Shown piece by piece: positions 16,148-24,686 of a DNA stretch of 64,000 nt (the first letter of the stretch is position 1; each line of letters starts with the position of its first letter). The stretch is from Collinsella sp. BA40. Lineage in GTDB: Bacteria; Actinomycetota; Coriobacteriia; Coriobacteriales; Coriobacteriaceae. The notes beneath the pieces are model-generated. The model saw only the letters and a list, made by a program, of their open reading frames with translations, was not told where the DNA came from and ran no database searches. The DNA is taken from NCBI RefSeq assembly GCF_008014645.1, contig NZ_VOWY01000007.1, positions 186,001-250,000 on the forward strand. The letters run 5' to 3'. The position numbers and the translations under genes were made by a program.

Positions 16148-17656
16148 CTAGGGCAGCGATGTGAAATGCCCTAAGATGCCGACGAGCATCACGATCGCTA
16201 CGGCGAGTATGCCCACGGCTGCAAGCAGTTCGGGCTTGCTGAATGCGCGCTCCTTCTGCTCGCGGCTGGACATGACGTAGAACGCTATGCCCGGGACATA
16301 GGCGATGCAGCAGAGCATGAGGAGCTCGACTCCGGCCACCACTACGGCCACCACGAGGAAGATGCAGGTGAAAAGGGCTACGAGAAGGTCGGGAACGGTG
16401 ATACCGCGCCGTTCCCGGCTCGCTTTCGTCCAGCCCAGCTTGACCATGTAGGCGGCGGCGAGCGTCCAGCTGATGGCGATCGAGGCCGTGCAGAGCGAGT
16501 ACGCGAACTGATACGCCTCCTGCGAGAACAACATGATGATCGAGAGTATCTGGATCATGGCTCCCGTGGTAAACAGACAGGCGGTCGGCGCGCTGTACGT
16601 GTTGAGGTGCGAGAAGAACCCGGGGAGGAGCTTCATCTGCGCCATGCCGCACATGGCTTCGGCGGACAGGATGGTGAAGCTGAGCCATGCGCCCAGGATC
16701 GAGATGATGAGGCCGCCCGAGATGAAGGCGCCGCCCCACGGCCCAACCACGCTCTCGAAGATATAGGGCATCGATGGCGCCCCGATGGTCATGAGCTCTT
16801 CACGGGTGAGATAGCCGTAGGGAAGGATGGAGGCGGCAACGTAGATGATGACGAGCGCGGTGCAGCCGAGTATGGTGGCACGGCTGACATCGGATTTGCG
16901 TTCGGCGCGGTGCCCCAGGACGCTCGCGCCCTCCATGCCCACGAAGGTCCACATCATGACCATGAAGCAGTTGACGATCTGGGTGGAAAGCGGTCCGGGT
17001 GCCCTGATCGCGGTGCCGTCGATGGTCGCAACCGACTCGCCATACAGGTTGTTGGCGAGGTTCCCCCAAAAATCTGCCGTGAACACGTCGAAGCTGAAGA
17101 CGAACAGCATCGCCGCGATGAACGCGAAGATGGGCACGAGCTTGCACACCATGACGATGGCGTTGAGCACGCTGGCCTTCTCGACGCCGCGGTTGACCAG
17201 CAAGACCATAAGCCAGTTGACCACGGAGATGAGCGCGATGCCCGGTATGCCGAGCTGTCCGGCGAACGGAGGATAGAAGTAGCCGATGGCGCTGACTAAC
17301 ATGACGCCGAACGCGACGTTGCCGATCCAGATGGACAGCCAGTAGCCCCAGCCCGATACGAAGCCGATGAAGCGCCCAAAGCCGGCGCGCGCGTAGGCCA
17401 CGACGCCATCGAGGTCGGGGGCGACGATGGAGAGGCGTCCGAGGGTGGTGGCAAGCCCCATGAAGCCGACGCCCGTGATGAGCCATGCGATGATGGCCGG
17501 TCCGGGCGCCGCTGCAGCCGAGATGTCGGTGGAGAGGGCGAAGACGCCCGAACCGATCGACGAGCTGATAACGAGGGCGATGAGCCCAAGGAGGTTGATG
17601 CCCTTCTTGCGCGGGGTTTCCGGGACGGTATCGGGGTGGTCGGGGACGTGAGACAT
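16148..17656 (-). CDS. APC-family basic amino acid permease/antiporter
   Basis: A 502-residue membrane transporter with about 12-14 hydrophobic segments. The first unwound helix motif SSSIGSGVFAL (about 33-43) is typical of the amino acid-polyamine-organocation superfamily. Overall size and the WTFVGMEGASVLGHRA segment in helix 6 resemble the arginine/ornithine (ArcD-type) and lysine/cadaverine exchangers of the basic amino acid/polyamine antiporter group. The arginine deiminase genes 7 kb away make arginine/ornithine exchange plausible, but it is not in that operon and other amino acids cannot be excluded. AAAGGA precedes the ATG. Confidence 0.82.
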   Translation of the reverse strand: MSHVPDHPDTVPETPRKKGINLLGLIALVISSSIGSGVFALSTDISAAAAPGPAIIAWLITGVGFMGLATTLGRLSIVAPDLDGVVAYARAGFGRFIGFVSGWGYWLSIWIGNVAFGVMLVSAIGYFYPPFAGQLGIPGIALISVVNWLMVLLVNRGVEKASVLNAIVMVCKLVPIFAFIAAMLFVFSFDVFTADFWGNLANNLYGESVATIDGTAIRAPGPLSTQIVNCFMVMMWTFVGMEGASVLGHRAERKSDVSRATILGCTALVIIYVAASILPYGYLTREELMTIGAPSMPYIFESVVGPWGGAFISGGLIISILGAWLSFTILSAEAMCGMAQMKLLPGFFSHLNTYSAPTACLFTTGAMIQILSIIMLFSQEAYQFAYSLCTASIAISWTLAAAYMVKLGWTKASRERRGITVPDLLVALFTCIFLVVAVVVAGVELLMLCCIAYVPGIAFYVMSSREQKERAFSKPELLAAVGILAVAIVMLVGILGHFTSLP

Positions 17657-17736
17657 GTCGTGCGTTCCTTTGGTTGCAGCGGATGGCCCGGCGAGCTATG
17701 GGGCGTCGGGACGTTTATGCAGCAATAAGGATAGCG

Positions 17737-18744
17737 CTATGCAACGGTGTCTTGATACGAGGGAAGGCCGAAAAGCCCCTCTGCGGTCGTGCAGCCCGCG
17801 CAGATGGCGGCTTCGAGTGCGCGCGTGGCGACGAGCCCCATCAGGTCGATGGGGTATGCGGCGCTTGCCGCTGCATCGAGCGCACCGCTCGCGAGCACGT
17901 AGATGGTGTCGCCGTCGTTGGAGGTGTGGGTGGGGCGAATGGTGTGCGCATACGCGTCAGCCGCCATCTGGGCTATCTTGGTTGCCTGCGCCTTGCTGAG
18001 CGTGGCGTTGGTGACGATGCACGAGATGGTGGTGTTCGTGCGGTCGAGCGGCATCGTCATCTGCGAGGCCATGGAGATCATGGCCTCCTCCATATCGAGG
18101 ACCTCCATGCTGTCGCTTGCGGCGCGCATGCCCGCGATCGGCGCGAGCGTGGCGGGGTCCACGACGTTGCCCACGGCGTTCACAGCGCTTACGGCGCCCA
18201 TCTGGAGCTCGCCAAGCTGGAACGCACGGGCTCCGAGGCCCGCTTTCATGGAGCGTTCGGGGCCGGCGAGCTTGCCTACCGTGGCGCCCGTGCCCGCGCC
18301 CACGGACCCTTCGGCGAGGGGGTCGGACGCGCTGCGGGAGAGCGCGTCGCGTACGGCGAGGATGCCGGATGCGCTGGACGGACGGACGTCGGAGCGTCCA
18401 AGGCCAAGGTCGAACAGGCAGCTGGAGCATACGATGGGCACGCGGCCGACGCCCACATCGAGGCCGATGCCGTGCTCTTCCAGTTCGCGTGCGGCGCCGC
18501 TCGCCGCTTCCAGGCCGTATGCGGATCCGCCGGACAAGATCACGGCATGCACCTGCTCGACCGTATTCTCGGGGCGCAGGAGATCGGTCTCGCGGCTCGC
18601 GGGTGCGGCGCCGCGTACGTCGACGCCGCCCGTCGCGCCCTCGCGGGCTACGATCGCGGTGCAGCCCGTGGCGGCATCCAGATCGGTGTAGTGGCCGAAC
18701 GAGAAGCCCGGGATACTCGTAATGGAAATAGGGGTAAGGGCCAT
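17737..18744 (-). CDS. P1-family (DmpA/S58) peptidase
   Basis: A 335-residue member of the self-cleaving N-terminal nucleophile hydrolases related to the D-aminopeptidase DmpA and the nylon oligomer hydrolase NylC. The N-terminal half has GFSFGHYTD and ILSGGSAYGLEAA. The later RTNTTISCIVTNA segment (about 235-247) is the expected autocleavage site, with a Thr (T238) becoming the nucleophile of the beta chain. The real substrate in gut anaerobes is unknown; short peptides or cyclic amides are candidates. AAGGAG lies six bases before the ATG. It is followed on the same strand by maf. Confidence 0.86.
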   Translation of the reverse strand: MALTPISITSIPGFSFGHYTDLDAATGCTAIVAREGATGGVDVRGAAPASRETDLLRPENTVEQVHAVILSGGSAYGLEAASGAARELEEHGIGLDVGVGRVPIVCSSCLFDLGLGRSDVRPSSASGILAVRDALSRSASDPLAEGSVGAGTGATVGKLAGPERSMKAGLGARAFQLGELQMGAVSAVNAVGNVVDPATLAPIAGMRAASDSMEVLDMEEAMISMASQMTMPLDRTNTTISCIVTNATLSKAQATKIAQMAADAYAHTIRPTHTSNDGDTIYVLASGALDAAASAAYPIDLMGLVATRALEAAICAGCTTAEGLFGLPSYQDTVA

Positions 18745-18836
18745 GGCGCTCTCCTTGCGTGGGGATGCCCGTCACTGCACGATGAAGGCGGACGGGCCGA
18801 GGGTGTTTAGGTGCGGGATGTCACCGTATTCGGTTG

Positions 18837-19391
18837 CTAGAGCTCCTGCAGGGCTCGGGCGACGCGGGCGATGGGCAACCCCACCACGTTGTAGAAATCG
18901 CCGTCGATCTTTCGAACCAACATGCGTCCGCCCGCACCCTGGATACCGTAGGCGCCCGCCTTGTCCATGGGCTCACCGCTGGCGATGTACGCGTCGATCG
19001 CGTCGTCGGAAAGGTCGTAGAAGGTGACGTCGGTCACATCGACGAACGAGGCGGCCGTGTCGTCGCGCAGCAGGGCGACGCCCGTCGCCACCTGGTGCGT
19101 CGCTCCGGACAGGGCGCGCAGCATGCGGCGGGCGTCATCGGCGTCGGCGGGTTTGCCCAGCAGCTCGCCATCAAGGGCCACGATGGTATCGGCGGCGATC
19201 ACGATTTCGCCGGGTTTGGCATGCGTTCGCGCCACGGCTGCGGCCTTTGCTTTCGCCAGGCGCTCGACGAGCTCGAACGGGCCCTCGCCGGCGCGCGCGG
19301 ACTCGTCGATATCGGCGGGGATGATGCGCGCATCCAGCCCGGCCTCGCTCATGAGCTCGATGCGGCGGGGCGATTGGGATGCCAAGATCAT
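18837..19391 (-). CDS. maf: Maf nucleotide pyrophosphatase
   Basis: A 184-residue house-cleaning enzyme that hydrolyses dTTP/UTP or modified nucleotides to monophosphates. Family motifs are MILASQSPRR at the N-terminus, IVIAADTIV (catalytic Asp, near residue 70), GKP, and DKAGAYGIQG in the C-terminal half. The start at 19391 has AAGGAG seven bases upstream; the frame opens ten codons earlier without a good site. In this family an Arg after SPRR and the neighbouring residues separate dTTP/UTP from m7GTP types; the SPRR form fits dTTP/UTP. Confidence 0.92.
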   Translation of the reverse strand: MILASQSPRRIELMSEAGLDARIIPADIDESARAGEGPFELVERLAKAKAAAVARTHAKPGEIVIAADTIVALDGELLGKPADADDARRMLRALSGATHQVATGVALLRDDTAASFVDVTDVTFYDLSDDAIDAYIASGEPMDKAGAYGIQGAGGRMLVRKIDGDFYNVVGLPIARVARALQEL

Positions 19392-19452
19392 GGGCGTCTC
19401 CTTACCTGCGCGCTGCGCCACCGCACCGCGCTGTCTTCATTGCATAGAGGGC

Positions 19453-19486
19453 AAAACGCCCCGTTCGGCATGCGACCGAGCGGGGC
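19453..19486 (-). terminator. terminator after the DJ-1/PfpI gene
   Basis: Minus strand: CGCCCCGCTCGG pairs with CCGAACGGGGCG (one mismatch), followed by TTTTGCC. It lies just past the stop at 19502 and before maf. Confidence 0.8.
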
Positions 19487-19501
19487 GAGCGGGCGAGCGG
19501 A

Positions 19502-20047
19502 TTAGAGCTGGATACCCTCGCGGACCTTCTGGACGGCGACGTCGCCGGCGATATCCTCGAGCACCGCGAGCGCGAAGGGAAGTGCCTGCCCCATGGCGCT
19601 TGCGGTGATGATGTTGCCGTCGCGGACGACCATCTTCTCGCCAGCGAAGGAGCCTGCGGGGAAATCGACGTCGAATCCGGGGAAGCACGTGGCGCGATGG
19701 CCCTCGAGCAGGCCGAGTTCGGCCAGGATGGACGGGGCGGCGCAGATGGCGGCGACATGCTTGCCGGCGGCGAACTCGCGCACCAGCTCGCAGACGCGCT
19801 CATCGCGTCGCAGATGGGTCGTGCCGGGCATGCCGCCGGGCAGCACCACGTAGTCGTACTCGGAGAAGTCCACGTCGTCGAAGACCTCGTCGCAGGTGAC
19901 GCTTACCTGCTGGGCGCTCACCACGTCGCGCGTATCCATGATGGAGACGAGGGTGGCGCGCACGCCTCCTCGGCGCAGGATATCCAGGATGGTGAGGCAT
20001 TCGATGGTTTCAAATCCATCGGCGGCAAGGATGGCGACGGCGGACAT
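19502..20047 (-). CDS. DJ-1/PfpI family protein (YajL-like)
   Basis: A 181-residue single-domain protein of the DJ-1/ThiJ/PfpI superfamily. Glu in DGFETIE (about residue 15) and the nucleophile Cys in AAICAAPSIL (about residue 100) form the elbow typical of the YajL/DJ-1 branch, associated with oxidative or glyoxal stress protection. The exact activity (chaperone, deglycase, amidotransferase-like) is disputed for the family. AAAGGAG lies five bases before the ATG. It has its own terminator. Confidence 0.9.
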   Translation of the reverse strand: MSAVAILAADGFETIECLTILDILRRGGVRATLVSIMDTRDVVSAQQVSVTCDEVFDDVDFSEYDYVVLPGGMPGTTHLRRDERVCELVREFAAGKHVAAICAAPSILAELGLLEGHRATCFPGFDVDFPAGSFAGEKMVVRDGNIITASAMGQALPFALAVLEDIAGDVAVQKVREGIQL

Positions 20048-20153
20048 GGCGCTCCTTTCGTACGGGGCTCTTGAGAATCAGCTGCGTTATACCCAAAACT
20101 CCTGGGTGCCGCGGGCGTTTCTCGATGATTTTTTCTGTTCGCGCGGCGCGGGC

Positions 20154-21482
20154 TTAAGCGCGGTGCGAAGCGGAGCGCGTAAGGTGGACGACGGTCTCGC
20201 AATGATATGTCTGCGGGAACAGGTCGACCGGCGTGGCGCTTACGGGGACGAAGGTGCCTTCGTCTGCAAAGCGGCGCAGGTCGCGCGCGAGGGTGGCGGG
20301 GTCGCAGGAAACGTAGGCCACATCGCGTGCGGAGGTGGAGGCGATGAGGTCGATCGCCTCGGCGGCGAGGCCCGCGCGCGGCGGATCGACCACGAGCACG
20401 TCGGCGTCCTCGTCCGGGAATTCGCGGACGGCGTCGCCGCCGATCACGTCGACGTTGTCGAGGTGCGCGATCTCGAGGTTGCGGCGCAGGTCGCGTACGG
20501 CGGGACCGTAGGCCTCGACGGCGGCGACGTATTCGCAGCGGCGGGCGAGCGGCAGGGTGAAGGTGCCGGCTCCGCAGTACAGGTCGATGGCCACCTCGTG
20601 CTCCTGCGGCTGCAGGGCTTCGAGGACGAGCTCGAGGAGGATTTCGGCGGCGGCGGTGTTCACCTGGAAGAACGACGGCGCGGACAGGCGCATCTCCTCG
20701 CGGCCGATCCGCTCCGTCCACGAGCCCTCGCCCAGCAGGGATTCGACGCCGGCGATCTTGCGCGCGCGGCGGTCTCCCTTGGACATCACGCGTACCACGC
20801 TGGTGGGGTTGAGCGAATCGGCCAGAACGCGCGATACCTGACCGCGCGGGAAGCCGCCCGTGGGCGTCCAGAGCGCGATTTCGAGCGCCTTCGTGCGGCG
20901 CGATGCGCGGATGCCGACGCGCTCGAGTTCGAGGTCGCGCGAGTTGCCAAGATAGCCGAGGGCGCCCGCGACACCCTTGAGGGCTTTGGGGAACTTCTTG
21001 TCGAACAGGGGGCACGCGTCCACCCGAATCACGTCGTCGGGATTGCGACCGTGCATGCCGAGGAAGAACTTGCCGTTGCGGTGCACGGGCGCGAGCTCGA
21101 TCTTATTGCGGTAGCCCCATGCATCCTTGGCGTGGCGAATGGGCTTCACGAGCTCGTCGACCTCTTCGGGGGTGAAGCGGCCGATGCGCGAGAGCGTGGA
21201 GCGAAGGTTGTCTTCTTTGGCGGCGAGCTGCGCGTCGCGCCTCATGGCGGCCCAAGGGCAGCCGCCGCAGACGCCGGCATACGGGCAGGCGGGTTCCGTG
21301 CGGGAGGGCGAGGGCTCAAGCACCTCGTCGCAGATCGCCCGCGCGAACGAAGCCCCCTCCTCAACGATACGGGCCTCGACAACATCGCCGGTTATGCCCC
21401 CGGAGACGAAGACCGCCTTGCCGTCTTCCTTGCGGGCGAGGCCGTCGGGTCCGTAGGTCATGGCCGTGATGGTGAGCTGCAT
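20154..21482 (-). CDS. rlmD: 23S rRNA uracil-C5 methyltransferase (RlmD/RumA family)
   Basis: A 442-residue TrmA/RumA-type methyltransferase forming 5-methyluridine in 23S rRNA. It carries an N-terminal TRAM-like domain (the first 55 residues or so), then the iron-sulfur cluster cysteines CPYAGVCGGC with a further Cys in DACPLF. The SAM-binding segment VAIDLYCGAGTF and the nucleophile in VSCDPATLARDL near the C-terminus complete it. AAGGA precedes the ATG. In Gram-positives a single enzyme (RlmCD) may modify two sites, so positional specificity is not certain. Confidence 0.88.
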   Translation of the reverse strand: MQLTITAMTYGPDGLARKEDGKAVFVSGGITGDVVEARIVEEGASFARAICDEVLEPSPSRTEPACPYAGVCGGCPWAAMRRDAQLAAKEDNLRSTLSRIGRFTPEEVDELVKPIRHAKDAWGYRNKIELAPVHRNGKFFLGMHGRNPDDVIRVDACPLFDKKFPKALKGVAGALGYLGNSRDLELERVGIRASRRTKALEIALWTPTGGFPRGQVSRVLADSLNPTSVVRVMSKGDRRARKIAGVESLLGEGSWTERIGREEMRLSAPSFFQVNTAAAEILLELVLEALQPQEHEVAIDLYCGAGTFTLPLARRCEYVAAVEAYGPAVRDLRRNLEIAHLDNVDVIGGDAVREFPDEDADVLVVDPPRAGLAAEAIDLIASTSARDVAYVSCDPATLARDLRRFADEGTFVPVSATPVDLFPQTYHCETVVHLTRSASHRA

Positions 21483-21527
21483 GGGGCGTCCTTTTCATAG
21501 GTTGATGGTTCGATTACAGCAGCATAG

Positions 21528-21563
21528 CGCAACGCCCGCCCCCATGTGCGGGCGGGCGTTGCG
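21528..21563. repeat. GC-rich inverted repeat between rlmD and ppk1
   Basis: A 13-bp perfect dyad (CGCAACGCCCGCC with GGCGGGCGTTGCG). It would fold in the ppk1 3' end. No U-tract follows on the minus strand, so termination here would need Rho, or the hairpin may protect the message end. Confidence 0.55.
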
Positions 21564-21599
21564 GAGGTATCGATGCTCGTAAAGAGAACGCAAGCGGGG

Positions 21600-24131
21600 C
21601 TAGCGCTTCTTGGGGGCGATGAGCGTCTTGATGCCGAGGGAGAACAGCGCGAGGGCGGTTTTGACGCGTCCCTGGCGCGGAAGCGCCAGCACGGTTCCGG
21701 GGGCATCGCCGCGGCGCGCCTTCGGGTCGTGCGCGGGCTCGCGCTCGATGATGCGGGGCACGACCGGTTGGGCGTCTGGAGCGGCTTCGTCTGATGGTGC
21801 CGGAACGGGTGCGGATGCCGGCGACGGAGCGGGCGCGGGGGCCGTGGCGGAAGGTGCCGCTGCGGCTGCCGGGGTTGCGGCGGAAGGGACGGGGGAGGCG
21901 GCGGGCTTCGCCGCGGGCTGCGGGGCGACGGCCGTCGCGGCGGCCGCGTTGAACACGGCGTCGGCGCCGGTGTGCGCGGCGCGCGGGCCGGCGGGTTTAT
22001 GGGCAACGGCCGCGGCGTCGCGGTAGGCCTCGGCGAGCAGGTACTCCTGGGAGTTGAACGGCTCTTCCCCCTGGGCGGCCGAGATGTGCGCCCAGGCGCC
22101 GTCGGGGGTGAGCTCGCGCGCCTTGACGTTGTCTGCGAGCTGGGCGGCCATGTAGCCGCGCACGGCGGCGCGGACGCGCTCGTCCAGCAGCGGGTAGGCG
22201 ATCTCGACGCGATGCTCGGTGTTGCGCGTCATCATGTCGGCCGACGACAGGTAGATGGTGTCGGCGTGCTCGCCGAACGCGTAGACGCGCGCATGTTCGA
22301 GGAAGCGACCCACGATGGAGCGGATATGGACGTTCTCGGTCTTGCCCTCGATACCGGGCAGCAGGCACGAGATGCCGCGGATGATCATCTCGACGCGCAC
22401 GCCCGCCTGGCTCGCCTCCGAGATCTTGTCGATGACCTCGCGATCGGTGAGGGAGTTGAGCTTGAAGAACACGCGGGCCGGTTCGCCGGCGCGGGCGCGC
22501 TCGATCTCGCGGTTGAGTCCCGTCATGATGAGGGGCTTGAGCCCGGCGGGCGCCACGCCCAGGAAACGGTAGTCGCCGTTGAGGTTGCCCAGGGCGAGGT
22601 TCTGGAAGAACGCGTTGGCGTCCTCGCCGATGCCGGGATGCGCGGTCATGAGCATGAAGTCCGAATACAGGCGCGCCGTCTTCTCGTTGAAGTTGCCGGT
22701 TCCCAGCAGCGTGATGCGCTCGATGGCCATCCCGGTGCGGTAGGTGATCTGGCAGATCTTGGAGTGGCATTTAAAGCCCTCGGATCCGTAGATGACGGTG
22801 CAGCCGGCCTCCTCGAGGCGCTCGGCCCAGGCGATGTTGTTGGCTTCGTCGAACCGCGCGCGAAGCTCCATGAGCACCGTGACCTCCTTGCCGTTCTCGG
22901 CGGCGGAGATGAGCGACTCGCACAGGCGCGACTGCTTGGCTACGCGGTAGAGGGTGATGCGGATCGAGATGCACTCCTCGTCGTTGGCGGCCTGGTGCAC
23001 GAGGTCGAGCAGGGGGTTCATGGATTCATAGGGGTAGAACAGCAGCTTGTCGCCCTCGAGGACCTGGTCGCGCAGGGCGCGATCGGGGTCGATGGCCGGA
23101 TCGGGCTGGGGCGTGAAGGGCTTGAAGAGCAGGTCGGCGCGCTCGGACTCGGGAATGTGGCCCTCGATGCCGAATACGAACCCGGGGTCGAGGGGGAAGT
23201 CGAGCGGGTAGACCGCGTACGACGGAAGCTCGAGCGCCGTGCGGATGAGCTTGAGCGTGGGGCGCGCCAGCTCGCCGCGGACCGTGAGGCAGACCGGCTG
23301 GAGGCGAAGGCGCTTCTTGAGGATGCGCTTCATATGCTGGCGGTAGTCCTCGTCCTCCTCGACGCCCTCGCCGTCGGGGTCGATGTCGGCGTTGCGGATG
23401 ACGCGGATGACGGCGCGGTCCTGCGGCTCGTACATGCCGAAGCAGGTGTTCATGCACGCGAGGATCATATCTTCGAGCAGGATGTAGCGGTATGAGCCGT
23501 CCACGGAGGGCAGGCTCACCACGCGCGGCAGGGAAGCGGGAACCTCGATGAGGCCCACCAGCCCGGATTCGTTCGCGCCCTCGAGCGAGCACACGAGGTA
23601 GAGCGCCTCGTTGCGCAGGTTGGGGAACGGGTGGCGCGGATCTATGACGAGCGGGGAGATGATAGGGGATACATAGGCGTGGAAATAGCCCTCTACGAAG
23701 GTGCGGTCCTCGCCCGACAGCGTGGAGGCGTCAAGCCGGGTGACGCCGTGTTCGGACAGCTGGGCCTCGAGGTCGTTGAACGCCGTGCCGGCGCGCTGGA
23801 GCAGCGGCGGCAGCGTCGACGAGATGCGCGCGATCTGCTCGGCCGGCGTGAGGTTGCTCTTGTTGTCGACGGGCTGGCGCTTGAGCGTGGCGAGGTCGGA
23901 TAGGCCGCCTACGCGGACCATGAAGAACTCGTCGAGGTTGCTGCAGAAGATCGAGACGAACTTCAGGCGTTCGAAGAGCGGGACCGCGGGGTCGAAGGCC
24001 TCGTCGAGGACGCGGTTGTCGAACTTCAGCCAGGAGAGCTCGCGATTTTGCGTATAGGAATAATCGTGGCGATCGCAGGCCGACGACGATTTCATCACCT
24101 TGTTAGACTTCTTTCCGTTTTTTGGTGACAT
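21600..24131 (-). CDS. ppk1: polyphosphate kinase 1 with Ala/Pro-rich C-terminal extension
   Basis: Makes inorganic polyphosphate from ATP. The 843-residue protein has the N-terminal domain (NRELSWLKFDNRVLDEA near residue 29), the head domain, and the two phospholipase D-like C domains. The autophosphorylated His lies in the GFKCHSK motif (about residue 456), with the second conserved His in FLEHARVYAFG. Usual family length is about 690-720. Here some 140 extra residues follow residue 705 or so: an Ala/Pro-rich linker ending in a basic segment with KTALALFSLGIKTLI, which could be an amphipathic membrane anchor. AAGGAG precedes the ATG. Divergent from arcA. Confidence 0.94.
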   Translation of the reverse strand: MSPKNGKKSNKVMKSSSACDRHDYSYTQNRELSWLKFDNRVLDEAFDPAVPLFERLKFVSIFCSNLDEFFMVRVGGLSDLATLKRQPVDNKSNLTPAEQIARISSTLPPLLQRAGTAFNDLEAQLSEHGVTRLDASTLSGEDRTFVEGYFHAYVSPIISPLVIDPRHPFPNLRNEALYLVCSLEGANESGLVGLIEVPASLPRVVSLPSVDGSYRYILLEDMILACMNTCFGMYEPQDRAVIRVIRNADIDPDGEGVEEDEDYRQHMKRILKKRLRLQPVCLTVRGELARPTLKLIRTALELPSYAVYPLDFPLDPGFVFGIEGHIPESERADLLFKPFTPQPDPAIDPDRALRDQVLEGDKLLFYPYESMNPLLDLVHQAANDEECISIRITLYRVAKQSRLCESLISAAENGKEVTVLMELRARFDEANNIAWAERLEEAGCTVIYGSEGFKCHSKICQITYRTGMAIERITLLGTGNFNEKTARLYSDFMLMTAHPGIGEDANAFFQNLALGNLNGDYRFLGVAPAGLKPLIMTGLNREIERARAGEPARVFFKLNSLTDREVIDKISEASQAGVRVEMIIRGISCLLPGIEGKTENVHIRSIVGRFLEHARVYAFGEHADTIYLSSADMMTRNTEHRVEIAYPLLDERVRAAVRGYMAAQLADNVKARELTPDGAWAHISAAQGEEPFNSQEYLLAEAYRDAAAVAHKPAGPRAAHTGADAVFNAAAATAVAPQPAAKPAASPVPSAATPAAAAAPSATAPAPAPSPASAPVPAPSDEAAPDAQPVVPRIIEREPAHDPKARRGDAPGTVLALPRQGRVKTALALFSLGIKTLIAPKKR

Positions 24132-24332
24132 GCGGCATGCTCCTTCGCGCTGGAAATGAGACTGAATTATCCAACACTATATATAATTGCTAGAAAACCG
24201 CTGAAGAGTCGAGGTATCGAAAGCTTTATCAATCCCTTACGAATCGCAAGCGGCGCGATATTTCATCCGAACGGTACCTCATGGCCCGTAAACGGTGCAT
24301 TTTGCCATATGGGTGCATAAAATAAGCTACCT

Positions 24333-24387
24333 AATGAATATATATATCGATGTTTCAAGAGGGTGCGCGTATTGCAAATATATGCAA
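24333..24387 (+). promoter_or_regulatory. candidate ArgR-type operators upstream of arcA
   Basis: TTGCAAATATATGCAA (24372-24387) is a perfect five-base dyad with an AT-only centre. TGAATATATATATC (24334-24347) resembles half of an ARG box (TGAAT-AT-rich-ATTCA). Two such sites about 38 bases apart upstream of an arginine deiminase gene suggest ArgR/AhrC control. This is a resemblance only. Confidence 0.35.
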
Positions 24388-24562
24388 CGAACGCCAAAAC
24401 CTATCCATATCTATACGGCTGTTCTGTAAAGGATCTCTAACATCATGAGCGGCAACTTCATGATTTCCGCACGTAAAACGCTTTAATAAGCGGGAGTGCT
24501 CAACTCGTAATACGTCGGAAATATACCGTTCCCATCCACTTTGATACCGCTTACGGTTCTGG

Positions 24563-24591
24563 GTGACAAGTCGCTCGAAATTGGATATAAC
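24563..24591 (+). promoter_or_regulatory. arcA promoter
   Basis: GTGACA (24563-24568), 17-base spacer, TATAAC (24586-24591). A [15 protein letters not shown] near 24598 gives a 5' leader of about 90 bases. Confidence 0.65.
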
Positions 24592-24610
24592 CATAGTTGT
24601 CCGTAAGGAG

Positions 24611-24665
24611 GCCCGGCGAGCCGGGTCCACACGTGAATCAAGGGTCCTCGAAACCGCGGGACCCT
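24611..24665 (+). promoter_or_regulatory. structured arcA 5' leader with alternative hairpins
   Basis: Hairpin 1 pairs CCCGG (24612-24616) with CCGGG (24621-24625). Hairpin 2 pairs AGGGTCC (24641-24647) with GGACCCT (24659-24665). A second copy of GGGTCC at 24623-24628 could take the same GGACCC partner, which would disrupt both hairpins. No U-tract follows. Function unknown. Confidence 0.45.
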
Positions 24666-24686
24666 CGGAAGAAAGGTAGGAGGCAC

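Larger units (their letters stand above)
24132..24686. other. AT-rich regulatory island between ppk1 and arcA
   Basis: 555 bases with clearly lower GC than the rest of the window and runs of alternating AT (for example 24176-24186 and 24338-24347). I see no convincing gene. A minus-strand frame (24355-24594) lacks a ribosome-binding site. The region holds the arcA promoter, candidate ArgR-type operators and the structured arcA 5' leader. The ppk1 promoter is probably also here. Confidence 0.7.

Noticed and set aside
24355-24594. Minus-strand open frame of 79 codons in the AT-rich island
   Set aside because: No ribosome-binding site, overlaps the arcA promoter and candidate operators, and its composition looks like non-coding DNA.
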